A stretch of 64,000 nt of DNA from assembly GCF_003293595.1 (NCBI RefSeq), contig NZ_CP022162.1:775737-839736 (forward strand), in the 5' to 3' direction. The DNA is from Microbacterium sp. PM5. GTDB taxonomy: Bacteria > Actinomycetota > Actinomycetes > Actinomycetales > Microbacteriaceae. Of the stretch, positions 29,145 to 38,982 are shown piece after piece. The stretch's first letter is position 1, and every line of letters starts with the position of its first letter. The notes under the pieces are model-generated. The model did not search any database. It saw only the letters and a program-made list of their open reading frames with translations, and was not told the origin of the DNA. Position numbers and translations under genes: made by a program.

Positions 29145-30275
29145 ATGAGCCTCATCTACGAACCCGACGCCGGACTCGCCCCTCTGGAGTTCGCGGTCAC
29201 CCGCAACCTCGCAGCGAAGTCCGCTGCGGAGCGCGAGCAGCTGCTCGCCGATCCTGCCTTCGGAACGACCTTCACGGACCACATGGTCGACATCTGCTGG
29301 TCGGTGCGCGGCGGGTGGCACCGTCCCCGCGTGCAGCCCTACGGCCCGCTGTCGCTCGACCCCGCTGCCGCCGTGCTGCATTACGGGCAGGAGATCTTCG
29401 AGGGCATCAAGGCCTACCGGCATGCCGACGGTTCCGTGTGGACCTTCCGTCCCGATCAGAACGGTCGTCGCCTGCAGCGCAGCGCACGACGCCTGGCGCT
29501 TCCCGAGCTGCCGGTGGAGTACTTCATCGAGTCCTTGAAGGCGCTCATCGCCGTCGATGGCGCCTGGGTGCCCGCCGGCGCCGACCAGAGCCTCTACCTG
29601 CGCCCGTTCATGTTCGCCAAGGAGGCGTTCTTGGGTGTGCGTCCGGCGAACAAGGTCGGTTACTACGTGATCGCGTCGCCGGTCGGCGCGTACTTCAAGG
29701 GCGGCGCCAAGCCGGTGTCGATCTGGCTCAGCGAGGACTATGCGCGCGCGGGCAAGGGCGGCACGGGCGCGGCGAAGACGGGCGGCAACTATGCCGCCAG
29801 CCTGCTGCCGCAGGCGGAGGCGTACGAGCAGGGCTGCGACCAGGTCGTCTTCCTCGACCAGGATCGCAACGTGGAAGAGCTGGGCGGGATGAACGTCGTG
29901 TTCGTCTACAAGGACGGCACGATCGTGACGCCGCAGTCGGACTCGATCCTCGAAGGCATCACACGCGACTCGATCCTGCAGCTCGCTGCCGACCGCGGCC
30001 ACAAGATCGAGGGCCGCGCGGTCTCGATCGACGAGTGGCGTTCGGGTGTCGCCTCCGGCGAGATCGTCGAGGTGTTCGCATGTGGCACCGCCGCCGTCGT
30101 CGCTCCGATCGGTGTGCTGAAGGGGCGCGACTTCGTCGACGAGCAGCCCCTCGGCCCGCTCGCCCAGTCGCTGCGCGACGAGCTCACCGACATCCAGTAC
30201 GGGCGTCGCGACGACACGCACGGCTGGCTCGTGCGTCTCGACGAGCCGGTGACAGATGCGGAGCCGGCCGCGTGA
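29145..30275 (+). CDS. ilvE: Branched-chain amino acid aminotransferase
   Basis: 376-residue fold-type IV PLP enzyme catalysing the last step of leucine, isoleucine and valine synthesis. Typical segments are LHYGQEIFEGIKAYR, FMFAKEAFLGVRP, the lysine-bearing AAKTGGNYAASL, and VEELGGMNVVFVY with the catalytic-side Glu. TAGCCT lies at the end of leuB and could give ilvE its own promoter. The stop overlaps the next gene by four bases. Confidence 0.95.
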   Translation: MSLIYEPDAGLAPLEFAVTRNLAAKSAAEREQLLADPAFGTTFTDHMVDICWSVRGGWHRPRVQPYGPLSLDPAAAVLHYGQEIFEGIKAYRHADGSVWTFRPDQNGRRLQRSARRLALPELPVEYFIESLKALIAVDGAWVPAGADQSLYLRPFMFAKEAFLGVRPANKVGYYVIASPVGAYFKGGAKPVSIWLSEDYARAGKGGTGAAKTGGNYAASLLPQAEAYEQGCDQVVFLDQDRNVEELGGMNVVFVYKDGTIVTPQSDSILEGITRDSILQLAADRGHKIEGRAVSIDEWRSGVASGEIVEVFACGTAAVVAPIGVLKGRDFVDEQPLGPLAQSLRDELTDIQYGRRDDTHGWLVRLDEPVTDAEPAA

Positions 30276-31039
30276 GGATCGTCCGTTTCAGTCACAACGA
30301 GGCGATCCGCTTCGGCATCGTCGACGGGGCCGAGCTGGTCGTCTTGGCGGGTGATCCGTTGTTCGCGGGTTTCGAGACGACGGGGGAGCGGGTTCCGCTC
30401 GGTGAGGTCGCGCTGCTCGCTCCTGTCATCCCGCGCTCGAAGATCGTCTGCGTCGGCAAGAACTACCGCGACCACGCCGCCGAGATGGGCGGCGAGGCTC
30501 CGGCCGCGCCGCTGCTGTTCCTGAAGCCGAACACCGCGGTGATCGGACCGGGAGATGCGATCGTGCGGCCTTCGCAGTCCGAGCGCACCGATTTCGAGGG
30601 CGAGCTCGCGATCGTGATCGGCCGTGTGGCCAAGAATGTCCCGGCATCCGCTGCGCTCGATTACGTGTTCGGGTACACGATCGGCAACGACGTGACCGCG
30701 CGTGATCTGCAGAAGTCGGATGGGCAGTGGGCGCGCGCCAAGGGGTTCGACACGTTCTGCCCGCTCGGTCCGGCGATCGAGACGGAGTTCGACCTCGAGG
30801 GCGGCGCGCGCATCGTGACGCGGGTGGACGGCGACGTGCGCCAGGACGGCCCGATCTCCGACATGGTGCACTCGGTGCCGGAGATCATCGCCTACGCCTC
30901 GGCCGCGTTCACGCTGCTGCCGGGGGATGTGATCCTCACCGGTACGCCGGCCGGCATCGGACCGTTCGACGCGGGCCAGACCATCGAGATCGAGATCACG
31001 GGCCTGGGCACGCTGCGCAACACCGCGCGAAACGCGTGA
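30272..31039 (+). CDS. Fumarylacetoacetate hydrolase family protein
   Basis: 255 residues from the GTG overlapping the ilvE stop. It has the FAH core: KIVCVGKNYRDHAAEMG, FLKPNTAVIGPGDAIV, DFEGELAIVIGR (metal-binding Glu residues) and TGTPAGIGPF at the C-terminus. Family members cleave or decarboxylate beta-keto acids such as acylpyruvates or oxaloacetate. Location behind ilvE hints at keto acid housekeeping, but the substrate is not predictable. The next gene overlaps it by four bases. Confidence 0.88.
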   Translation: MRIVRFSHNEAIRFGIVDGAELVVLAGDPLFAGFETTGERVPLGEVALLAPVIPRSKIVCVGKNYRDHAAEMGGEAPAAPLLFLKPNTAVIGPGDAIVRPSQSERTDFEGELAIVIGRVAKNVPASAALDYVFGYTIGNDVTARDLQKSDGQWARAKGFDTFCPLGPAIETEFDLEGGARIVTRVDGDVRQDGPISDMVHSVPEIIAYASAAFTLLPGDVILTGTPAGIGPFDAGQTIEIEITGLGTLRNTARNA

Positions 31040-32271
31040 GCGCCCTGGCGCCGGCGATGGACCCTGTCGCCGTCGCGCGTATCCAGCGGCGCACCGTCAC
31101 CGTCCTCGCCGCCGGACAGGTGCTGGGCGGCATCGCCTTCGGCGCAACAGTCTCGCTCGGCGCGCTGCTCGCGGCCGATCTGTCGGGCCAGGAGGCGCTG
31201 TCGGGGCTGGCGACGGCATCCGTGACGCTCGGAGCATCGTTGTGCGCCATCCCGCTCGCGCGGATGGCGGCACGGCGCGGGCGACGGGTGGCGCTGACGC
31301 TCGGCAACCTCTTCGCGCTGATCGGCATCGGGATCGTCATCACGGCGGCCGCCGTGCGCAGCTTCCCGCTGCTGATCGTGGGTGTGGTGCTCATCGGCGC
31401 CGGCAACGCGGGCAATCTGCAGTCGCGCTTCGCCGCGACCGACCTCGCTCCCGCCCCGCGGCGCGGACGCGACCTCGGCACCGTCGTCTGGGCGACGACC
31501 GTCGGGGGTGTGGTGGGCCCGCTGCTTCTGACACCGGGAGAGGTCGTCGGCGCCGCGCTGCGGATGCCACCGCTCACCGGCTCGTACGCGTTCTCGATCG
31601 TGGCGCAGCTGATCGCTTTTGCGCTCTACGTGGCGGCGCTGCGACCCGACCCGCTCCTGCTCGCACAGCGCCTGGCGCGCAGCGGCGAGGCGCAGCGTGA
31701 GCGCATCGACGATGTCGACCGGCCGGTCGCCGCGCGTTATGCGGTCTTCGCGGTGGCCGGGTCGCACGTGGTGATGGCGTCGGTGATGGCGATGACGCCG
31801 ATCCATCTGGCGCACCTGGCACCCGAGCACGTCACGCTCGTGGTCGGAACCACGATCGCGCTGCACGTGTTCGGCATGTATGGCTTGTCGCCGGTGTTCG
31901 GGGTGCTGGCCGACCGATGGGGACGCATCGCGACGATCCTCCTGGGTCAGGCGCTCCTGGCGGTGTCGCTGATCGTGGCGGCGACCATGCCCGATTCGCA
32001 ATGGGCGGTGCTGGTCGCGCTGTTCCTGCTGGGAGCGGGGTGGAGCGCTGCGACCGTGTCGGGCGCAGCTCTGCTCACCGAGAGCTCTCCGACGAGCCTG
32101 CGGCCGCGACGGCAGGGGCTCAGCGACACGATCATGACCTTCAGCGCCGCTGTCGGCGCCGTGCTCGCGGGCGTCGTCCTCAGTCAGATCGGCTACGGCG
32201 GACTCGCGCTGGTCGCGCTCGTGCTCGTCGTCGCGGTCACGGTGCTCTCGCCCTACGCGCGTCGCGGGTGA
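31036..32271 (+). CDS. MFS transporter
   Basis: 411 residues, about 12 membrane segments, with an MFS motif A variant (RMAARRGRRVAL) after the second helix and a second copy-like FGVLADRWGRIA after helix 8, the usual two-fold symmetry. GTG 31036 overlaps the FAH gene; a later ATG (31057) would drop seven residues. Substrate unknown; its position in the leuB-ilvE operon suggests metabolite or drug export. It ends 19 bp before the convergent aminotransferase-like gene. Confidence 0.85.
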   Translation: MSALAPAMDPVAVARIQRRTVTVLAAGQVLGGIAFGATVSLGALLAADLSGQEALSGLATASVTLGASLCAIPLARMAARRGRRVALTLGNLFALIGIGIVITAAAVRSFPLLIVGVVLIGAGNAGNLQSRFAATDLAPAPRRGRDLGTVVWATTVGGVVGPLLLTPGEVVGAALRMPPLTGSYAFSIVAQLIAFALYVAALRPDPLLLAQRLARSGEAQRERIDDVDRPVAARYAVFAVAGSHVVMASVMAMTPIHLAHLAPEHVTLVVGTTIALHVFGMYGLSPVFGVLADRWGRIATILLGQALLAVSLIVAATMPDSQWAVLVALFLLGAGWSAATVSGAALLTESSPTSLRPRRQGLSDTIMTFSAAVGAVLAGVVLSQIGYGGLALVALVLVVAVTVLSPYARRG

Positions 32272-32290
32272 GGAGCGCCGCGAGGAGGTG

Positions 32291-33343
32291 TCAGCCGCGG
32301 AGGGCTGCGACGGCCCGGTCCACGTCGGTCTCGTCGTTGAACACGTGAAAGGCGACGCGCGCGCGCCCGTTGCGGCCGGATGCCGTGATGCCGGCGGCCT
32401 GCAGACGCGCGAGGTCGTCTCCGCCCGGGTCGACCCAGGTGACGATCGCCGTCGGGATGTCCGGTTGCTCCAGCTCCAGCGCCCGACGAAGGCGGGACGC
32501 GAGACCCGTGGCGTGAGCGTGGACGGCCGCGATGTCGGCCTGCGCGAATGTTCGCAGCGCGGGCTCGGCGCCGACGAATGCCTGCCAGGCGGGGGAGACG
32601 TCGAAGCGTCGCGCGCAGGCGGCGAGATCCGCGTCACCGCCGTAGCATGACGTCCAGGGATCGTCGCCGGCGTACCACCCGGCCTGTACGGGCGCGAGCG
32701 TGCGCGCGTAGTCCGCGCTCACCGACATGAAGGCGACGCCGCGTGGGCAGCACAGCCACTTGTAGGCGTGACAGAGCAGCGCATCGAATCGCCCGGCGTC
32801 GACCGGCATCCAGCCCACGGCCTGCGTGGCATCGCATACCGTGCGTGCACCGACCGTGGCTGCCGCGGTGCAGATGGCGTCGACATCGGCGACGTGACCG
32901 CACGCGGACTGCACCAGGGAGAACGCGACGAGCGTCGTACTGGACGTGATCGCGTCGGCCAGGCGCGACAGCGGAGCGGTGCGGACGCGGATGCCGCGGC
33001 CTGCGTGCACGAACGGCAGGACGAGCGAGGAGAACTCGTGTTCCGGTACCAGGACCGTCGAACCCGCGGGGAGCGCCGCCGCGAGAAGTGCAACCTGAAC
33101 CGACGTCTGGGAGCCGATCGCGACGCGCTCGGGGGCGACACCCACGAGCGACGCGAAGTGTGCTCGCGACTGCTCCACCGCGCGACTGTAGCTCGCGATG
33201 TCGGGGCGTCCGGCGAGGTCCGCGGCGACCGCGTGCCGCGTCGCGTCCATCGGCAGCCCCACCGTGCACGCGGCCAGGTAGCCGTCGGCGGAGCCGAACT
33301 CGGCGCGCACCGAGGCGAGGGGGTCGTGGACAGCGGTGATCAT
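32291..33343 (-). CDS. Class V aminotransferase-like PLP enzyme
   Basis: 350-residue fold-type I PLP protein of the cysteine desulphurase/isopenicillin N epimerase group. Asp171 and Gln174 (CDATQA) contact the cofactor ring, and Lys195 in HAYKWLCCPRG is the Schiff-base lysine. There is no obvious desulphurase Cys loop, so an epimerase, lyase or aminotransferase role is more likely. Start ATG 33343 lies at the divergent region with a LysR gene, 57 bp away, so that regulator probably controls it. Confidence 0.85.
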   Translation of the reverse strand: MITAVHDPLASVRAEFGSADGYLAACTVGLPMDATRHAVAADLAGRPDIASYSRAVEQSRAHFASLVGVAPERVAIGSQTSVQVALLAAALPAGSTVLVPEHEFSSLVLPFVHAGRGIRVRTAPLSRLADAITSSTTLVAFSLVQSACGHVADVDAICTAAATVGARTVCDATQAVGWMPVDAGRFDALLCHAYKWLCCPRGVAFMSVSADYARTLAPVQAGWYAGDDPWTSCYGGDADLAACARRFDVSPAWQAFVGAEPALRTFAQADIAAVHAHATGLASRLRRALELEQPDIPTAIVTWVDPGGDDLARLQAAGITASGRNGRARVAFHVFNDETDVDRAVAALRG

Positions 33344-33400
33344 GGTTTCAGCTTCGCGCGTCGCGACGTATGCGTCTACGGCAGGTATTGCATGAGAAGC

Positions 33401-34354
33401 ATGCCATGCGATGATGTGTACGTGAAGGAGATCGCCCCGGAACTGGACGTCCAGAGCCTGCGTACCGTGCGCGCGATCGCCGACACCGGCTCGATCACAG
33501 CGGCCGCCGCCGCTCTGGGATACAGTCAGCCCGCCATCAGCCAGCAGCTGCGGCGTGTGGAGAACCGGCTGGGGGTTGCGCTGATCGAGCGCGTCGGTCG
33601 CGGCGTGCGGCTGACGGAGGCCGGCCGCGTGCTCGCCCGTCATGCGCCGGCCGTGACGCACGCCTTCGACGCCGCCGCCGAAGAACTGGCACAGCTGAGG
33701 GGGCTGCGCACCGGTGTCGTCCGCCTTGTCGCCTTCCCCTCGGCTTCGCCCGTGCTCGTTCCCCGTCTGCTGGCGTCCCTCTCGGCATCCCACCCCGGAC
33801 TCGCGCTCACCTATGTGGAGGCGGAGCCACCGGAGGCGGTGGAAGCGATTCGCGAAGACCGCGCCGACATCGCGCTGACGTTCAGCTACCCGGGCGACCG
33901 CGACGACCCGCACGGATCGAGCGCCCGGGGGCTCACCGTACGCAGCGCGGGTCGCGACGACCTGCTGCTCGTGTTGCCCGGAGGCCATGCGGGTGTGGCG
34001 GACGTCGCGGCACTCGCCGACGCGACGTGGATCGCCGGTTGCCCACGCTGTCGCGGCCATCTGCTGGAGCTCTGCGGTCGCGCGGGGTTCGAACCGCGCA
34101 TCGGGTTCGAGACCGACAATGCCGTCGCGGTCGAAGGACTCGTGGCGCAGGGGTTGGGCGTGGCGACGTTGCCGCGGATGGCGGTCGAGTCGTTCCCGCT
34201 GCTGCCCGGCGTGCAGACCGCTCCGCTGCCGCCGGCCGAGTCGCGCGGACTCCACGTCGTCACGGCACGCGACGCCGAGCGGGTCCCGTCGGTGAGCACC
34301 GTGCTCGAGGTGCTCGGGCGGGAACTCGCTGCGGTGCAATCCGCATCATCCTGA
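33401..34354 (+). CDS. LysR family transcriptional regulator
   Basis: About 317 residues. The winged helix is [40 protein letters not shown] (residues about 15-54), followed by the two-lobed effector domain; a CPRCRGH segment in it is unusual for the family. The start is uncertain: ATG 33401, an ATG three codons earlier, or GTG 33422 all fit, none with a clear ribosome site. An inverted repeat GCATG (33390-33394) and CATGC (33400-33404) sits at the start and could be an autoregulatory site. Divergent from the PLP enzyme gene. Confidence 0.85.
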   Translation: MPCDDVYVKEIAPELDVQSLRTVRAIADTGSITAAAAALGYSQPAISQQLRRVENRLGVALIERVGRGVRLTEAGRVLARHAPAVTHAFDAAAEELAQLRGLRTGVVRLVAFPSASPVLVPRLLASLSASHPGLALTYVEAEPPEAVEAIREDRADIALTFSYPGDRDDPHGSSARGLTVRSAGRDDLLLVLPGGHAGVADVAALADATWIAGCPRCRGHLLELCGRAGFEPRIGFETDNAVAVEGLVAQGLGVATLPRMAVESFPLLPGVQTAPLPPAESRGLHVVTARDAERVPSVSTVLEVLGRELAAVQSASS

Positions 34355-34435
34355 CCCGCGGCGTGATCGCCGGACCGCGCCGCGCGCTCGTCGTCGCGAC
34401 GCGGGGCTGACGATTCGCTGCGCCCGCCCGCCGCC

Positions 34436-34441
34436 TAGACT
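34436..34441 (+). promoter_or_regulatory. -10 element of gltX
   Basis: TAGACT seven bases before ATG 34449. GGAGG lies between, so a very short or leaderless transcript is likely. Confidence 0.5.
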
Positions 34442-34448
34442 GGAGGCG

Positions 34449-35963
34449 ATGTCTGCCGCGATCCATCCCCGTACCACCACCGCCTCCGGAGCCGACGTCC
34501 GCGTACGGTTCTGCCCGTCGCCGACCGGCCTTCCGCACGTCGGCATGGTGCGCACGGCGCTCTACAACTGGGCGTACGCGCGACACACCGGCGGCAAGCT
34601 CATCTTCCGCGTCGAAGACACCGACGCCGCTCGCGACAGCGAGGAGAGCTACCGTCAGCTCGTCGACGCGCTCACCTGGCTGAAGATCGACTGGGACGAG
34701 GGCGTCGAGAAGGGCGGCCCGCACGAGCCGTACCGCCAGTCGCAGCGCCGCGACATCTACGCGGGCGTCCTCGAGACCCTGATCGCCTCGGGTGCCGTCT
34801 ACGAGTCGTACTCGACGGCGGAGGAGATCGATGCGCGCAACGAGGCCGCAGGGCGAGCGAAGCAGCTGGGCTACGACAACTTCGACCGTGACCTCACCGA
34901 AGACCAGAAGGCCGCTTTCCGCGCCGAGGGCCGCGAGCCCGCGTGGCGCCTGCGCGTGCCCGATGAGGACCTGACGTACGTCGACCTCATCCGCGGCGAG
35001 GTGACGTTCCCTGCCGGCTCCTTCCCCGACTTCGTCGTCGTGCGCGCCGGTGGCCAGGCGCTTTACACCTTCACCAATCCGGTGGACGACGCGCTCATGG
35101 GCATCACCCACGTGATCCGCGGCGAGGACCTCATGCCCTCGACGGCGCGTCAGCTCGCCCTCTACGGTGCGCTCATCGAGGCCGGTGTGACCGACTTCAT
35201 GCCCCGATTCGGTCATATGCCGCTCGTCCTCGGCGAGACCGGCAACAAGAAGCTCTCCAAGCGCGACCCGCAGGCCGACCTGTTCCTGCATCGTGAGCGG
35301 GGCTTCATCCACGAGGGGCTGCTGAACTACCTCGCGCTGCTCGGCTGGTCGATCGCCGCCGATCGCGACGTCTTCTCGCTCGAGGAGTTCATCGCGGCGT
35401 TCGACATCGTCGACGTGAACCCCAATCCCGCCCGTTTCGACCAGAAGAAGGCCGAGTCGATCAACGGTGACCACATCCGAATGCTCGCCGCCGAGGACTT
35501 TGCCGCCCGGCTCGTTCCGTATCTGCATGCCGCGGGTCTGATCGAGAATCCGCCCACCGCCGTGCAGCAGGCGACACTGGATGCCGCCGCGCCTCTCGTG
35601 CAGGAGCGCATGCAGCTGCTCGGTGAGGCGCCCGGGCTGCTGGGCTTCCTGTTCCGCGACGATGTCGTGTACGAAGACGATGCGCTGAAGGGTCTGCCCG
35701 CCAATGCGGGAGAGGTACTCGTGGCATCCGTGGGAGCACTCGAGCTGGTACCCGAGCACGGATTCACCGCTGCGGCGGTGCAGGATGCGCTGTCGGCGGC
35801 GCTGATCGACGGTCTGGGGCTGAAGCCGCGAGTCGCCTACGGCCCACTCCGGGTTGCCGTCAGCGGACGACGCGTATCGCCGCCGCTGTTCGAATCGATG
35901 GAGCTGCTCGGCAAGTCCGCATCGGTGCGCCGCCTCGGCGCACTCGTTCAGCACCTCGGCTGA
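34449..35963 (+). CDS. gltX: Glutamyl-tRNA synthetase
   Basis: 504-residue class I synthetase charging tRNA-Glu, and probably also tRNA-Gln for later amidation, since actinobacteria use GatCAB. The HIGH motif appears as PTGLPHVGM (residues 25-33 approximately) and the KMSKS motif as KKLSKRD. The N-terminal FCPSPTG and RVEDTDAAR are typical. The anticodon-binding domain follows to the C-terminus. ATG 34449. The gene is single, ending 18 bp before the convergent glycosyltransferase gene. Confidence 0.96.
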   Translation: MSAAIHPRTTTASGADVRVRFCPSPTGLPHVGMVRTALYNWAYARHTGGKLIFRVEDTDAARDSEESYRQLVDALTWLKIDWDEGVEKGGPHEPYRQSQRRDIYAGVLETLIASGAVYESYSTAEEIDARNEAAGRAKQLGYDNFDRDLTEDQKAAFRAEGREPAWRLRVPDEDLTYVDLIRGEVTFPAGSFPDFVVVRAGGQALYTFTNPVDDALMGITHVIRGEDLMPSTARQLALYGALIEAGVTDFMPRFGHMPLVLGETGNKKLSKRDPQADLFLHRERGFIHEGLLNYLALLGWSIAADRDVFSLEEFIAAFDIVDVNPNPARFDQKKAESINGDHIRMLAAEDFAARLVPYLHAAGLIENPPTAVQQATLDAAAPLVQERMQLLGEAPGLLGFLFRDDVVYEDDALKGLPANAGEVLVASVGALELVPEHGFTAAAVQDALSAALIDGLGLKPRVAYGPLRVAVSGRRVSPPLFESMELLGKSASVRRLGALVQHLG

Positions 35964-35981
35964 GACAACTGTCGCAGCCCA

Positions 35982-38090
35982 TCAGGCGCCGCAGGAGTAG
36001 AGGCCTGACATCGGGGCGTCCATGACTTCGGTGCAGTTCGCCACGACCCACGTGCGTATCTGACCGGCCGCGGTGCTCGCGGTGTCGGTGCCGCCGAGCC
36101 CGCCCGATGGGCCTCCGCCACCGCCAAAGCCCCCGTTGCCGGCGATCACGTACCGCAGCTTCCCGTCGGCGACGAGCGTCTGGAATGTCGCGAGCGTCGG
36201 TGCCGGATCACGCTCGTCGAAGCCGCCGATGGGCAGGAACGACCCGCCGTCCGAGGCCAGGATGAGCGAGGCTGCGCTCTGCGCCCCGAAGGTCGCGGCG
36301 AGGTACGCGGTGCCCTGTTGGTGCTCCGTCAGCCAGGCCACGGTAGCGGCGGCGCCTGTGCCCGCCTCACCGGACGAAGCGGCGAAACCGCCGGAGTTGC
36401 GAGTGCCCGTGCCCTGCACGCTGGAACGTTCGCGTGCTCCGTCGGTTGAGGCTCCGGTCTGTCCGCCGGACCGCGAGAACCCGTCCCCGCGGTGCCCCGC
36501 CCCGAGCGGCCCCGAGGCACCGCTCCCGGATCCGGAGGCCCCCGAACCGGGTCCGCCGAGGCCTGTTGCTCCCGGTGCGCCGCCGCGGGTACCGGGTCCG
36601 AACCCTCCGAAGCCGCCGACACCGCCGATGCCGGACACACTGGCGACGCCGGCCGCGGTCGGGTTGGTCGAGTTGGGCGACCACATCGTCACGACGGCCC
36701 AGCTCGCCGGCGTCAGCAGCATGGCGATCGCAGCGACGACGGCAGTGAGCAGCCGCGGGTGTGCCCGACGGTGGTCCACCACGACGGCTGCCACCGCGGC
36801 GACGGCGACGAGAACCTGTGCCACCGCGATCGGCAGTGAGAATGCGGCTCCGCGGTCGGAGGCGACACTCAGGCTGATGATCAGCGCCGTCGTGGCCGCG
36901 ACAGCCGGGAGTGCGATCTGCGCCCACAGGATGCGGCGTCGCCGCGCCCAGGCGAACGCGGCGCCGGTCAGCAGCGCCATCGGGATGGCCATCGAGGCGG
37001 TGTAGAACTGGTGCATTCCGGCCACGAGCGAGAACATTCCGGCGAACGTGACGAACCACACGGCCCCGAACAGCAGCAACGGCAGGCGGAAACGAAGGAC
37101 CGCGAGGATCACGATGGCGAGGATTGCGGTCGGGATCAACCACCCGATCTGATCGGCCAGCGAACCGTTCAGCAGCCGCACGGCAGAGGGCGTTCCCGAG
37201 AACGGCGGAGTGAATGAGCGGTAGGCCGCGCTGTCGGCGGTCGTGGAGCCGAACCTGCCGAGTCCGTTGTAGCCGAACACCATCTCCCACGGATTGTTCG
37301 TCAACGTGCTGCCGATATAGGGGCGGTCGGATGCCGGAACGAGCGAGACCGCGATGATCCAGCCCAGCGACAGCACGAGGCTGAGCGCTGCGGACACGGC
37401 GACGTGCCAGACCCGGCGCCACCACGGCTGTCGGGTGCAGAGATAGGCGACGGCGAGTGCAGGCCAGACCGCCCACGCCTCGAGCATGTAGGTCTGGAAG
37501 CCGGCGGCGATGAACACGCCCGCAAGTACCAGCCATCCGAAGCTGGCCCGGCGCAACGCGTGCGTCGCTGCCCACGCCGTCAAGGCGAGGGCGAGCACGA
37601 AGAACGTCTCTGGCTGGTTGGAGCGCGCGACCGCGACCAGGATGGGCGTCGTGGCGACGACCGCCCCGGCGACGAGGCCCGAGGTGATGCCCGCCCATCG
37701 CCGTGCGGTGATCGCGGTCACCACGGCCGCGACCGCCGCGGCCAGAGCGTTCGGAATGATGACCGCGGCGGGGGAGAAGCCGAAGATGCGTACGGTGAGG
37801 GCGGGGATCCAGAACGAACCGGGGATCTTGTCCAGGGTGATCGTTCCGGCCGGGTCGAACGAGCCGAAGAAGAAGTTCGGCCAGCTGCGGCTCATCGACA
37901 GCGCGATCGACGCGTAGTAGTCGGACATCGAACCCCCGACGCCCCAGGCTGTGAGGATCGCGGCCGCGACTGCCATGAAGAGGAGGGACCAGTGCCACGG
38001 CGTGCCCATCCGCCGCCGGGTCGTCGCGGCGGTGTGGACGGGCGAGAAGGCGGCGGCGGGGGAGGCGGGGAGCGCGGTCACAACGGTCAC
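35982..38090 (-). CDS. GT39-like membrane glycosyltransferase with Gly-rich linker
   Basis: 702 residues. The N-terminal part has about 11-13 membrane helices and the ArnT/PMT-like first loop with the probable catalytic Asp (SWPNFFFGSFDPAGTITLDK, residues about 72-91), then IPGSFWIPAL. Such enzymes move a lipid-linked sugar onto a cell-envelope acceptor outside the membrane. Residues about 480-577 form a Gly/Ser-rich low-complexity linker, and the last 125 form an extracytoplasmic domain with Cys residues. The start is GTG 38090; an internal ATG 27 codons later is the alternative. A paralogue lies at 41622. Confidence 0.87.
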   Translation of the reverse strand: MTVVTALPASPAAAFSPVHTAATTRRRMGTPWHWSLLFMAVAAAILTAWGVGGSMSDYYASIALSMSRSWPNFFFGSFDPAGTITLDKIPGSFWIPALTVRIFGFSPAAVIIPNALAAAVAAVVTAITARRWAGITSGLVAGAVVATTPILVAVARSNQPETFFVLALALTAWAATHALRRASFGWLVLAGVFIAAGFQTYMLEAWAVWPALAVAYLCTRQPWWRRVWHVAVSAALSLVLSLGWIIAVSLVPASDRPYIGSTLTNNPWEMVFGYNGLGRFGSTTADSAAYRSFTPPFSGTPSAVRLLNGSLADQIGWLIPTAILAIVILAVLRFRLPLLLFGAVWFVTFAGMFSLVAGMHQFYTASMAIPMALLTGAAFAWARRRRILWAQIALPAVAATTALIISLSVASDRGAAFSLPIAVAQVLVAVAAVAAVVVDHRRAHPRLLTAVVAAIAMLLTPASWAVVTMWSPNSTNPTAAGVASVSGIGGVGGFGGFGPGTRGGAPGATGLGGPGSGASGSGSGASGPLGAGHRGDGFSRSGGQTGASTDGARERSSVQGTGTRNSGGFAASSGEAGTGAAATVAWLTEHQQGTAYLAATFGAQSAASLILASDGGSFLPIGGFDERDPAPTLATFQTLVADGKLRYVIAGNGGFGGGGGPSGGLGGTDTASTAAGQIRTWVVANCTEVMDAPMSGLYSCGA

Positions 38091-38152
38091 CGTAGGACCG
38101 CTTCACCAGCGGCGTCGTTGTGCGGCCTATGAAATCGCCCGGATCGCGCCCG

Positions 38153-38674
38153 TCAGTCCGACGCCCACGTCGCCCAGATGACGTTCTGGCCGTCGATCTG
38201 TTGGGGACCGGCCCCCACCGCGTACCGGGCTGAGCTGGCGTCCTCACCGTCGAGCCACCAGATGTAGGCGCCGTAGCCGGAACTCTGCTGGTACCCCGCG
38301 GCCGTCAGCGTGGCGCCGATCTGCGCGATGGCGGCGTCCGCGTCGCCGACGAAGATCGCTCCCTTGCGCTTTGTTCCGCCGTAGTCGTCCTCGACGTAGC
38401 AGGCCGGCGAGGCGCCGGGCTTTCCCGCTTCCGGAAAGACGAACCGGGTGGGGTCGGCGGGAGTGGGATTCAGGTAGCCGTTGGCGTCCATGAACGAGAT
38501 CATCGCGTCGGTGCAGCCGAACAGCTGACCGCCGCCGACGGCCGCCGGTGTGCCGGCCTCGGCGGTGGGACCGGCGTCGTTCTCGGTGGACGGCGTCGAT
38601 GCGGGCGAGGCCGCGCAGCCGGCGAGCACGAGGACGGCGATGGCCGTCGCGGGCAGGAGCAACGGGGATTTCAC
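38153..38674 (-). CDS. Putative lipoprotein of unknown function
   Basis: 173 residues. A lipoprotein signal peptide with lipobox LAGC (Cys about residue 20) is followed by a Ser/Thr-rich spacer and a domain of about 120 residues with two Cys. GTG 38674 is preferred because an earlier start would be TTG and would add 12 residues before the signal. I recognise no family. Upstream, in the opposite direction, lies the tRNA-Gln gene. Confidence 0.75.
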   Translation of the reverse strand: MKSPLLLPATAIAVLVLAGCAASPASTPSTENDAGPTAEAGTPAAVGGGQLFGCTDAMISFMDANGYLNPTPADPTRFVFPEAGKPGASPACYVEDDYGGTKRKGAIFVGDADAAIAQIGATLTAAGYQQSSGYGAYIWWLDGEDASSARYAVGAGPQQIDGQNVIWATWASD

Positions 38675-38727
38675 ACGGCTCAGTGTCCGACCTGCCCGGC
38701 GTCGGGGCAATGCGTGGTCCGGCTGGT

Positions 38728-38756
38728 TTGGACTCGGTCCGCGCGTGGGCTAAGCT
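38728..38756 (+). promoter_or_regulatory. Promoter of tRNA-Gln
   Basis: TTGGAC (38728-38733) and TAAGCT (38751-38756) with a 17-bp spacer; the tRNA starts 33 bases after the -10. Confidence 0.6.
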
Positions 38757-38788
38757 AGACCCTCGGTACGACTTCGGTCGTCACCCCC

Positions 38789-38860
38789 TGGGGTATGGTG
38801 TAATTGGCAACACGGCTGATTCTGGTTCAGTTGTTCTTGGTTCGAGTCCAGGTACCCCAG
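38789..38860 (+). tRNA. tRNA-Gln (anticodon CTG)
   Basis: A complete cloverleaf of 72 nt: acceptor TGGGGTA with TACCCCA, D stem GTGT with ACAC, anticodon stem GCTGA with TCAGT around loop TTCTGGT, and T stem CTTGG with CCAGG around TTCGAGT. The anticodon CTG reads CAG codons. CCA is not encoded. A terminator follows at 38871. Confidence 0.95.
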
Positions 38861-38870
38861 CAAGACAGAT

Positions 38871-38917
38871 AGCCCCGGAGATCCGCGTCACAGCGGTAAC
38901 CGGGGCTCTTGCTTTTT
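38871..38917 (+). terminator. Terminator of tRNA-Gln
   Basis: AGCCCCGG (38871-38878) pairs with CCGGGGCT (38900-38907), with a weaker inner stem, followed by TTTTT at 38913-38917. Confidence 0.8.
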
Positions 38918-38940
38918 CGGTCGGAGCGCGCTCGGCGTCC

Positions 38941-38960
38941 GTGTTATCGTGCGATAACAC
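38941..38960. promoter_or_regulatory. 20-bp palindromic operator before TetR gene
   Basis: GTGTTATCGTGCGATAACAC: nine-base arms are perfect complements around a central TG. It lies 22 bp before the TetR start, and is the clearest operator in the window; autoregulation of the TetR/zinc-ribbon operon is the likely role. Confidence 0.75.
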
Positions 38961-38982
38961 CCGTGCCCGAGAGGAAACCTGC

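Noticed and set aside
32345..34339. Long minus-strand reading through the LysR gene
   Set aside because: It is an extension of the PLP-enzyme frame across the divergent region; the real start is 33343.
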